The notes under the pieces were generated by a model, which worked only from the letters and a program-made list of their open reading frames with translations, searched no databases and was not told the origin of the DNA. DNA of 17,416 nt from Polyrhizophydium stewartii (taxonomy: Eukaryota; Chytridiomycota; Chytridiomycetes; Rhizophydiales), in contig JADGIZ010000270.1 of NCBI GenBank assembly GCA_027604665.1, positions 1-17,416 on the forward strand, given 5' to 3'. The position numbers and the translations under genes are program-made. This document shows, piece by piece, positions 1-8,152 of the stretch. Numbering within the stretch: position 1 is the first letter of the stretch; each line of letters starts with the position of its first letter.

Positions 1-110
1 ATCTTCTCTTTGACCCCGAAAACGAGTACAACAAGGAGGGCTACGTCTTCAACACCGAGGCGCACCCGTTTCCGGTCGACCGGCCGCAGCGCTCGCCGCT
101 GCGCACGCAG
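1..110 (+). CDS. Partial coding exon entering from the left edge, product unknown
   Basis: Frame 3 is open from the edge and reads a natural-looking peptide beginning LLFDPENEYNKEGYVFN and ending near RSPLRTQ. Nearly every codon ends in G or C, like the firm genes of this window, and the peptide has a normal mix of charged and aromatic residues. The exon could stop at a GT donor after position 110 (gtattg) or read straight on to a TAG at 159-161. I do not recognise the protein and cannot find a convincing next exon. The opposite strand is also open here but has a less biased third codon position, so the + reading is preferred. Start and most of the gene lie outside the window. Confidence 0.4.
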
Positions 111-148
111 GTATTGCCTGCGGTGTGCGCGCCGCGCCGCCGGCCCAC

Positions 149-226
149 CTTGGCGTGGTAGACAGCGAACTGCTCGGGGATGGCCTTGACGGCCTGGGGC
201 GTGGGAGCGGGGGCGGCGCCGTCCAT
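149..226 (-). CDS. Candidate first exon of an unknown minus-strand gene
   Basis: Reading leftwards from an ATG at 226, 26 codons give a peptide starting MDGAAPAPTPQAV and ending FAVYHAK, followed directly by a GT donor (gtgggc). Third codon positions are almost all G or C and the peptide looks like an Ala/Pro leader followed by a helix. The same bases on the + strand have less biased codons. The continuation would have to run into 1-110, where the + strand reading is better, so the two calls conflict. Product unknown, and it may be chance in GC-rich DNA. Confidence 0.18.
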
Positions 227-1161
227 TGCTGTTGATGGGGACTGGGCGAAGTGCTTTCCGACACAAGCCGCCCCGTCATGCATCGCCGCCGCGGCCTCCG
301 CCCCCGCCGTTGCCGCTGCGCTGCAGCCAGACCGAGCGCCTCTCCCTCCCTCCCCCGGCCTGCCGATGCCCGGGCGGCCTGCGCGAGCTGGACGGCGGCG
401 CGCGGCCACGGCTCGCATCTGTCCAGCCGCGCGCGTCGGGGCCGGCCGACTCGCAGTGTCGCACAACGAGCACGGCGCGATGGCCCGGAGCGGGGCTGCG
501 CGAGCGAATGGGCGGCTGCCACGCGCCGAGCCGCGGCCAGGGCGTGCGAACCAGCCCGCCCCGACTCGTGCGATTTCCGCTGGACGCCAGGATCTGCCTT
601 TTGGCAGTCGGCTCTTAAGCGTCGTGTCGTGGCCGCCAACGGCCGAGTCGATCCGTGAACAGCCAGGCGTCGCGAACCGGCGTGCGATAAGTGGCTTTCC
701 ACTCGAAGATCTTGGAGTAGCTATCGCCGCTTCGACCCAGGACACACTTGAAGGCAACGTCTTGGTCACACCTTTGAGCACGGCGGATCTCGCCCTGACC
801 GCAGAAGCTGGGCGGCTCCAATGAGACAAAGATGACACTCCCGTCAATGATGAATCGCTTTCAAAAGTCGTATATTTAGTTCGAGGGACTCTTTTCGAGA
901 CTCGTCTCTAGTTGATCGAGTCGGCTGCGCTGCGGCTCGCTCAGCTCTTGCGGTAGGCGAACTGCGAGATGAACTCTGCGGATCTGGGTTGCATGCCGCG
1001 CATGAGAATGCAAGCACACATCCCTCCTTGCCGGTTGGAACGCTTCAGACCGCAGCATGCAGGGACAGCGACAGCAGCGGACGGCACGCCGGTCCCGCGC
1101 AAGTCGGCCCCGAATGCCGCGCCATCCACAGTCGGCAATCGAACTTTTCGCCACCGCCGAC
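162..1161. other. Unresolved, mostly GC-rich stretch upstream of RXT2
   Basis: No gene could be closed in this kilobase. 230-600 is very GC-rich with open frames on both strands that look like composition effects. 840-915 is distinctly more AT-rich and may be an intergenic spacer. A small minus-strand piece at about 943-985 reads SAEFISQFAYRKS followed by TGA after a CAG acceptor-like site, with well-biased codons, but its upstream exons would overlap the start of RXT2. The stretch may hold the 3' end of the left-edge gene, a small spliced minus-strand gene and the RXT2 promoter. Confidence 0.4.
615..860 (-). CDS. Unassigned 82-codon minus-strand open frame, possible exon
   Basis: Between an in-frame TGA just upstream and a TAA at 615, the minus strand encodes about 81 residues rich in Trp, Tyr and Phe, including KIFEWKATYRTPVRDAWLF. 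There is no ATG near its start, so if real it must be a spliced internal or terminal exon. An acceptor-like sequence with a TTGAC box and pyrimidines lies inside its upstream part. The + strand frame over the same bases is also open (ending at 824) but has a blander composition. I recognise no family and give this low weight. Confidence 0.18.
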   Translation of the reverse strand, partial: KRFIIDGSVIFVSLEPPSFCGQGEIRRAQRCDQDVAFKCVLGRSGDSYSKIFEWKATYRTPVRDAWLFTDRLGRWRPRHDA

Positions 1162-2326
1162 ATGGATGAGTGCGTGGCTCAATCCGGCGTGCCTCGGCCC
1201 CGTCGCGCGCCGGCAGCAGCGGGCGCTTGCGTGACGCCTGCCCCCGGCGCGGTCCTCTGAGCAGCGCGGCTGACGTTCCCCTCACCCCGCAGCACCACCA
1301 TCCCGCTGGTGCAGGCTCCAGGTGCGCGCCGACTCCGCGGCCACTCGGACTCTCTGTGCGGCCTGCTCTCCTCTGGGCCGAAGGTGGCGAGCTGACCGGG
1401 ACATGCATCGCCCGCTCTCCGCCGCGCCTCCGGGCCGCCGACCGCCGGCGCAGGCGAGGACAGCGACGGCGAGGACTTTGGCTCGCGCAACTACCGGCCG
1501 TACAACCGGGGCAACAAGCTCAAGCGCCTGCTGGAGCAGCCGCACTCGCTGCCGAGCCGCCCGACGTTGTGGCCGCTGCACCACCTCGACGAGGAGTACG
1601 AGGTCGGAGCGCACGCTGCCCTCCCGCCGCACGCCGGCCCAGGGGCTGACCCGCACACAGTACATCAGCGTCGGCAACAGGCGGGCGATCGTGCGCAAGC
1701 GCCAGCGAAGCCTTGTCGGCACCGACAACGGGTCGCTTGACGACCCATACTCGGAGATCAAGATGGAGGGTGAGGCCTGCACGATGCCGCGGGCTGCGGG
1801 GGCCGAGGCTGACGTGCGCTCGCACCTCGCAGAGATCTGGACGCTCCCAGACAAGCCCGACGACTTGCGCTCGATCGAGCCGGTCGTCCACACGCTCAAG
1901 AGCCGCGACCTGCATATTCTGTCGGGCGAGGCCATGAAGATGGTCGAGGGCGAGGTGCAGCTCTACCGCACGCTCACGCAGTTCACGGAGCTGCTGCAGG
2001 GCGAGAACCCATCGTTTGAGGACGTGCAGCTGGACGACGTTCCAGCGGAGCTTGTGGCGGGTCTGCAAGAGGACGCCGAGGTGAGGAGCGACGCAACAGT
2101 TGGGCCGCAAGAAGCGTGCTGACGGCCGCTGCAGGAGCTCGTCGGCTGCATCAGCGAGGTCATGAACCGCCTGCAGGAGACCCGCAAGCACATCATCCGG
2201 GCGACGATGCAGAAGCACTCGCTTTCCGAGCGGCTCAACATCGGCCACCCCAACGCCGCGGGCAGCGGGGTCGTTGTGGTCGGCGCCAACTACGAGACGG
2301 GCACGTCGTCTTCGGATGCAGAATGA
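1162..2326 (+). CDS. RXT2: RXT2-like subunit of the Rpd3L histone deacetylase complex
   Basis: Six exons (1162-1169, 1293-1321, 1454-1602, 1661-1769, 1833-2080, 2135-2326) join to 244 residues with all phases consistent. An acidic N-terminus (GEDSDGEDFG, about 13-22) precedes the RXT2 N-terminal domain signature YNRGNKLKR (29-37). DPYSEIKMEEIW (90-101) matches the family block that follows the basic segment. The helical remainder contains ELVGCISEVMNRLQETRK from residue 182. RXT2 proteins are fungal subunits of the large Rpd3 deacetylase complex in the nucleus, acting in repression of transcription. Introns are 54-132 bp and four carry a CTGAC-like box. The 8-nt first exon is the weakest part: it was chosen because phase, a GTGCGT donor and a CTGAC box before the next acceptor all fit. 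RXT2 assignment is from memory of the family pattern. Confidence 0.62.
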
Positions 2327-2371
2327 AGTCAGCGGCAGGCCGAAATTCAGCTCTTGCCCCATCGACTCTGC

Positions 2372-3830
2372 ATGAGCAAGCGGCTGGAACTATGGGGCAA
2401 CAAAGAGACCATGAACCTGCACAACATCCTCTACCTCAACATCCTCGCCTCGCCCTACTTTAAGGCGCTCTACGAGAAGAAGACCTACCACGAGGTCGTC
2501 GACGAGATATACTACAACGGTGGGGCTCCTCAAGGCCGCCGCGCATGCGTGAGCGTGCGCCTGCCTCCTGGCGCCCTGTCTGCGAGCGCCGGCGCCAGAG
2601 CGCTGATGCGGCGCACCGCCGTCTGCCGCCCGCCCTCGGCGCCCGGTGCCCTCTGTCTCCCGCTGCCCGCCGCGCTGTGCTTCCTTGGCGTTCCGCGCGC
2701 GGCTGGCGACGACGCCCATCGGCGCAGTGTCGTCGCTCGAGCCGTTCTTCAAGGGCAACAACGCATCGTCCGCCTTCTGCCTGCTGTACAAGCTCTTCAC
2801 GCTCAAGCTCACCGAGAAGCAGCTCGTCGGCCTACTCGACCACACGGACTCGCCGTTCATTCGTGCCCTTGGCTTCCTGTACCTGCGTTACGCCGGCCAG
2901 CCGTCGGAGCTGTGGGACTGGTTCGAGCCGTATCTCGACGACCCCGAGGAGCTGCCCGCAGGCGCCGGACGCAACATGTGGGACCTGTTTGTCGCCTCTG
3001 CTGCGCCTGCTGGTTGGTGCTGACCGACCACCGCATGTGCAGGACCATCGGCTCGTTCTGCAAGGCGCTGCTCGTGGAGCCAAAGTGGTTCGACACGATC
3101 CTGCCGCGCATCCCCGTGCCCATCGCCCGCGACATCGACGCCCGCCTGCAGCAGCGCGGCGGCGGCGGCGGCGGCAGGGCCGGGCGTGGCAGCAGCCCTG
3201 CAGTTGCCTCGCGTGGTGCGGCCGAGCGCGACCCGACCAGCAGCCGCGCGCGGCATCGGTGCGTGTGCCCGGCCGGCAGCGTTTTCGGCCGTGCACTGAC
3301 CCAACCCTCAGCGACGACGACGGGCGCAGCGAAGGCGACCGCAGATACGCCCGCGGCAGGGGCCGCGACACCTACTACGACCGCGACCGGGCCCACGACC
3401 GCGACGACGACCGCGACGACGACCGCGACGACGACCTGCGCCGGCGCCGCCACGGCCGCTCGCGCTCGCGCTCTCGATCTCGATCTCGGTCTCGGTCCCG
3501 CTCCCGTGAGCGAGAGCGTGGCCGCGACGGGCGGCAAGAGAGCAGCCGTGGCAGCACGCACCGGCGCGGCCGATCGAACTCGCGCTCCGACTCGCGGTCC
3601 CGCTCGCGCTCAAGGTCGCCGCGCGATGGAGGCCGCGCCGCTGCCACCGACCGGCATGGAGGCGAGCGATCTGCGGCCGAGCGCCTCGCCGCCAAAGAGT
3701 GAGATGCGGCCGTCATGCTGTTTGGCGATCGACCGCTTCTGACACCGATCCACGACGCCGATGTAGGCGGCTCGCTGCGATCAGGGAGCGCTACGGAGAT
3801 CTCGCCAAGCCCCTCAACCGCCAGTCGTGA
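2372..3830 (+). CDS. PRP38B: Pre-mRNA splicing factor PRP38B-like, with RS domain
   Basis: Five exons (2372-2519, 2728-2977, 3043-3258, 3312-3698, 3767-3830) give 354 residues. Residues 1-171 form the PRP38 domain: ELWGNKETMNLHNILYLNI, YFKALYEKKTYHEVVDEIYY, EPFFKGNNASSAFCLLYK, HTDSPFIRALGFLYLRY, LWDWFEPYLDD and WFDTILPRIPVPIARDI all match the family. A Gly run follows at 172-177, then a basic/acidic RD stretch and a long Arg-Ser domain. The short loop after EPFFKG lacks the longer Cys/Gly-rich segment of animal PRP38B and resembles the plant-type sequence. The last exon supplies ERLAAIRERYGDLAKP and replaces an apparent stop at 3702, since a GTGAGA donor sits just before that stop. PRP38 proteins act in spliceosome activation in the nucleus. 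Start ATG lies 45 bp after the RXT2 stop. Confidence 0.88.
3153..3180 (+). repeat. GGC codon run encoding poly-Gly in PRP38B
   Basis: A short run of GGC triplets encodes six consecutive glycines (residues about 172-177) just after the folded PRP38 domain. It marks the linker to the RS tail and is a typical site of length variation. Confidence 0.7.
3397..3432 (+). repeat. Three perfect tandem copies of a 12-bp unit (RDDD-type repeat)
   Basis: The unit gaccgcgacgac occurs three times in a row and encodes repeated Asp-Arg-Asp-Asp in the tail of PRP38B. Related imperfect units flank it on the left (YYDRDRAHDRDDD). It is immediately followed by the Arg-Ser repeats. Confidence 0.85.
3460..3625 (+). 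repeat. Arg-Ser dipeptide codon repeats (RS domain)
   Basis: Alternating Arg and Ser codons (cgctcg, cgatct, cggtct, cggtcc and similar hexamers) make two RS blocks, separated by a short segment containing RERERGRDGR and HRRGRSNSR. This is a classical RS domain, a phosphorylation-regulated interaction surface of splicing proteins. Codon choice varies along the block, which argues for selection on the protein rather than a fresh microsatellite. Confidence 0.85.
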
Positions 3831-4227
3831 TGAGGTGCAGCGAGCAGGCAAGTGCACCAAACCCTGCGCCAGAGCACCAAGCATCCTACTGACGTGCAAG
3901 ATTTGTTTCGGCAGATGCTGTGAAGGTGGGGGCTTGTTCGTTTGGTGGAAAAATGGGGTGGAATCAATCAGGCTGGCAATGCAGCGTGCCATACAAGAAA
4001 GGCCGCGCTGCTCTGGGCAGGGCAGGCGTGTGGCACAGGCCAAGGAAAGCAGAAAACACAGATCGACATAATCAGGGGGTGGGGCGATGGTGCGAGGCAG
4101 GTTGCTCAATCATGGCGAAAATAAGATTGTGATGCAAAGGGAAATAGTCAGATCGGGACGGGTGGGCGACGAGCTGAATCATGAGGATCATTTGGGATGC
4201 GCTTGAATCAGGGCTTCTGGGTCGCTC
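3831..4227. other. Convergent intergenic spacer, PRP38B / mei2
   Basis: This spacer lies between the stop of PRP38B and the stop of the mei2-like gene on the other strand and should hold both 3' untranslated regions and polyadenylation sites. It is less GC-rich than the genes, especially 4040-4200. Short open frames exist on both strands but none has a recognisable motif or good codon bias. I see no RNA gene or repeat. Confidence 0.6.
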
Positions 4228-7200
4228 TCAATAAGGTGTAGACGATGTCGATGTCGGCGCCAGCGTCGATGCAGCAGCGCTTGCGGCCGCGCGGCTGTTC
4301 TGCTTCCAGGCCCCTCCGCGGCTGAACAAAACATCCACCTTGGGCCGGAAACCCGCCGTTGTGGGTCCGGGGAACGGCTCCTCCATGCCGCGATGCGGAC
4401 CGTCTGTGTAGAAGATCTTGGGCTTGTACTCGTCGTTCTCAAGCATCACGCTGCCCTGCGCGTCAGCACATTGTCATGCCGCGGCAGCATCAGGCCGATT
4501 TCTCGCACCTGGAGTTGCGGAACTTTTCGATCAGCGCCTGCCTTCCCTGAATCGTGGCGAACCCCATGCCGCAAATCTTCTCGCTCTTGAATCGTCCCCA
4601 AACGCGGCCGACAAACCGATCGGCAAAGCGAACAACTGCCTCGGCACTGGTAAAGTTGACAAATGCATATCCAACGTTGCACTTTCGCGTCATATTAGCG
4701 ACCGACTCAGGATGCCAGCCATTGGCAAATCCAAATGACTCAAGCACTCCAGACCACATACCTTGTTCTTGAAATCAATGCGCAGATACAAAAAATCATA
4801 GCATCCCTGCATCGTGCGTCTGAATGTTAGGCAACCTTGAGACACCAACCGATTGCTTGCCAAACCAACCTTGTGTGTCTCATTCAGCAGATCAATGAAC
4901 ATCTGCTGCGTAAACTTGTTCGGAATGTTGCGGATCATCACCGTGCGACGACGCTCGCGGCCGCTTGCTGCGGAGCGGGACGAGTCGGCGTCAGTGATTC
5001 GGCGCACACGAACGTCATCTCGCGACAGGCGAGTACGGCACACCGATATCCTCGATCGAGACACCAGTGATGCACTCGGGCGGGATGCGATGGCTAATCT
5101 GCTTTGCGAGGACAATGAGCTCGGCGGTGTCCAGGCCAGACACGCCCCGCTTGGTTTGGTCGCCGCAAATGCTGTCTGCCGAGGCAACGCCAACGGGAGT
5201 TCCGGAACTAGCGCCGGCAAAGCTCCCCGAGCGATCCGAGGCTGGCACCTGCCCGCGAGCATAGACGCGACCCATTCCGTGGCCGTGAGCTTGACCGAAT
5301 CCAGTCATGCCTGCCTGAGCAGTTGCGTTGCCATGGGCGTCGCTGGATCCGGGTCCAGGAAAAGTCCCTCCTCCTGGGCGAGCTGCATTGAAAGAGCCTG
5401 TCCCATAGGCTCCCTGTGCAAGCGCCGCCGCCTGCTGAAACCCCAGATGGTTGATGCTATCGAGGTCGGCGGCGCTTTGGTGCATTGAAAGCTCCGAAGC
5501 GCGATAGGCGGAGTGCAGATGCTGCGGTGGTGGCTGGTGCTGGGGCCTAAATGTGGCTTGCCCATGCAGAGGATGCGGCTGGAGAGAGTGCGTATGCTTG
5601 CCGAGCGTCGGATAGCGCTGACTGGAGGCTTCGGCCAGAGAATAGTCGGCGAATCCATCGATAACCGAGGAGAGAGGGTCGCTCTGCGCGAACGCACTCA
5701 TTGAGGTCGGGGGCGATTCGAAGCGGCTGGGTGAGCTCATGCTGCTGTTGGGGCTTTGAGCGGGGGTGATTCCGGCCAGGGCGAGGGTGCGGCTCACGCC
5801 GTGGCGTTCGGCGCTGGTTGCTTCCGGGGTCTCATAGTTGGCTTGTCGGATCGGCGGCCATCTCTGAGTCGGCGCCGACGCGGGCGGCATGAGTAGGTCG
5901 GAAACTGATCCGGATACGACGCTCTCGGGACTGCCACCCAGGTCGGCGCGGTCCGCAAAGACCTGAGAGGGTGGCTGGAATCCAGGCGTTCTCGGTCCGG
6001 CCAGCGGTTGCTGGCCCAGTGAGTGTGCGGCCGACGTGCGCCACTTGGCCAGGAGCAGGTCCTCTTCTGCAGTTACGTGGAAGCTGGCTCGGACGTCGGG
6101 TCCCTGGAGAGAATGCGATGTCAGGCGGCGGATCGTAACAAAGCGCCAATCAGCATCTGCTCCAACTGATGACAACGCGGTCGGATTCATCGCAGGGCTC
6201 ACATGCAAGCTCGAGCAGCCGAGGTTGCGCACGGCAGCAGCCGCCTCGTCGGTGCTATCGAACTCGACGACGCAGCTGAAGAGCGATCCGGGAGAATGCG
6301 GGATTTCTCCAATCGAAAGCACAGCACCGAAAGCATCAAAAAAGGGCTGTTCCGAGATCCGCCGATCAAACAATGCGCGGGTCAGGAATCGGCGGGAGAC
6401 GCAGCCAGAGCGCGCGAGCATTCTTTTGTCAGACAGCACACACGGGTAACGCTGGTTGCGGCACAAATCTCGTGTGCAACAGAGCGAGTTGACTTACACG
6501 AAGCGTGGCGAGGTCGCGCCATGCGGAAGACATGCCGCTGACGCGCACGCGGCCTTGGTTGATCAGCATCGGCCACGCCTCTGGATTCCTTGTGGGCGAC
6601 AGAATCTGAGCGAGCTGGCCCGAGGAGACAAACTGAACATGCTCCGGGCCGAGAATGCCGCTGCTGGAGACAACCTGGAAGAAACGCGCGGCATTCGCCA
6701 GCGACTTGTACATGACCACGGTCGTGTTCTCGAGTGAATCTGGGCGAAGAACATGGCGGATGTCGCCGTTGACTTGCAGCTTCTGGAATAGCTCGAGAAG
6801 CGGGACGCCATGGCCAAAGCCAATCAAGAGGATGTTGCGGGTGACGTGACGTGGGGCGGCCTGCTCGGGCAGAGTGGCCGACGGGCGATCCTGCTCCGAG
6901 AAGAGCGCCGAGACGGTGCGCAGGGGGCTTGCGGGTATAGCATGCGGCGCGGCGCGTGTCGGGGTCGACTGCACCTGCGGCTGGGCAAGAAACGATGCGT
7001 GGATCTGTGTGGTCGACAATGACTGCGAGGCCGAGGCGACCGTGAGGACCGAGGGGGCCAGCGTGGTGGCGGCGCCGTGCAGGGGAGTCCAAAAGGCCTG
7101 CAGGGGCTCTGTCTCCGCATGTGCAGCCCCGGGAGCGGCAATCGCAGCGGGCGGCTTTGCCTGGTCTGAGGCCGTGGGCGGCGCCACTGCCAACGATGGC

Positions 7201-8000
7201 TGTCTGCTCGCGGCGGCGCCAAGCCCGGCGCACGGCGCGAGGTCGCCCAGGCCGGGCGGCATCGACAGAGACGATGTGGCCGTGGGCGGCATGACCCGCG
7301 GGGCCGTTACAGTCGCAAAGGGCGACTGGGCGGCGGCTGCTGCGTGGGGGAACGGCGGTGTGGAGAAGACCGACAGGGCAGCCGATGCGGTGTGCACTGC
7401 AGCGCGCGCCGTCGCGCCAGATCCGCGCGGCTGTGAGACAGAGACAGCGGCGCTCGGCGCGGGGTCGCTGGCCGCTGCGCTGGCGGTGTGAGACACACCA
7501 CCGCCTGCGGCGACACTCTGCTGGGGCTGCCAGACGCTCCCCCAAGCGTTCTGATGTACCAGCCCGTGCTGCTGCCGATCCAGCTGCTGCTGATGATGCT
7601 GACGCAGGGCGTCGTCCGGTCGCTGCACGCTGCGAGCAGCCGAGACCGACAATGACGGCCGTGGTCCGCCTTGCATCGGATGCGTGCCAGCCGGCGTTAC
7701 TACCGCGCTTGCGTCCCCTGCGGCAGCGGTCGCGGCGACGAAGCGTGCGGCTGCATCTTGCCACTCGTTGGCACCCCTGCCGCCCTGGCCGACCGGTACG
7801 ACTGCATCCGGGGCCGAGCCCGAGGGCTCGGTGTCCGAGTGTATCACGGCGCCACCGTCTGCCTGGGCCATCGGTGGTCGCACAATGTCTCTGTGTTGTA
7901 AAGTGCGCGCACACATTTCCACGATGGCATATCTTGCGGCAATGCGATCTGGCGATTGGACGCTCGCATGATCACCCGCTCTGCCGCACCCGGATCGCAT
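4228..8000 (-). CDS. mei2: Mei2-like RNA-binding protein with C-terminal Mei2-type RRM3
   Basis: Six exons, read leftwards (8000-6498, 6451-5044, 4967-4870, 4806-4762, 4681-4509, 4450-4228), give 1149 residues. An Ala/Ser/Pro/Gln-rich region (1-384) precedes RRM1 (about 385-465, RNILLIGFGHG). A second degenerate RRM follows at 514-590 (RRFLTRALFDRRI, CVVEFDSTDEAAAAVRNL), then a long disordered Ser/Pro/Gln stretch. The family-defining RRM3 is at about 977-1076: TVMIRNIPNKFTQQMFIDLL, YDFLYLRIDFKNKCNVGYAF, and after it KPKIFYTDGPHRGMEEPFP. Mei2 family proteins bind RNA and control entry into meiosis or differentiation in fission yeast and plants. ATG at 8000 is the first of the open frame; Met29 and Met44 are alternatives. 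The three introns inside RRM3 fit exactly. The symbol denotes the family, and meiotic function here is inference. Confidence 0.87.
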
Positions 8001-8152
8001 CGGACGCTTGTAGTGCCTGTTTCAACACGACGGCAGCAGGCGCCGCCGCGAATGCGCCTTGCCGCGGCAGGTCCGCTGCTCGGCCGCGATCGCACCATCA
8101 GGTTGCCGGCCACAGCGACCGCGGCTGGCCATTTTTCTTTCGCACGACTCAG
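8001..8152. promoter_or_regulatory. Divergent promoter region, mei2-like / helicase
   Basis: Only 152 bp separate the start codons of two genes that point away from each other, so their promoters and 5' leaders must share this segment. It is GC-rich, without an evident TATA box or clear operator. If the mei2-like protein starts at Met29 or Met44 the shared region would be 84-129 bp longer. Confidence 0.6.

Noticed and set aside
230..600. Long overlapping open frames on both strands
   Set aside because: The stretch is extremely GC-rich, so stop codons are rare by composition. The peptides are Ala/Arg/Pro/Gly-rich in every frame with no recognisable motif.
2857..3561. Minus-strand Val/Ala-rich repeats suggesting a membrane protein
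   Set aside because: They are the reverse reading of the Asp/Arg and Arg/Ser codon repeats of PRP38B.
3715..4132. Small + strand open frames in the PRP38B/mei2 spacer
   Set aside because: Apart from the PRP38B last exon they have no motif, poor codon bias and no supporting splice structure.
4968..5043. Apparent frameshift or stop in the mei2-like gene before RRM3
   Set aside because: A 76-bp intron (donor gtgtgc, acceptor ctccgcag) removes the stop and joins the frames exactly, giving SIEDI then ASGRERRRTVMIRN.
6382..7914. 510-codon minus-strand open frame overlapping mei2 exons 1 and 2
   Set aside because: It is a frame-shifted shadow of mei2 exon 1. Its composition is Arg/Cys/Gly/His-rich and motif-free, while the chosen frame carries the RRM and joins in phase to the next exon.
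7358..8152. Upstream open frame continuous with the helicase first exon on the + strand
   Set aside because: It is antisense to mei2 exon 1 and reads low-complexity Arg/Ala. The ATG at 8153 begins a clear mitochondrial presequence.
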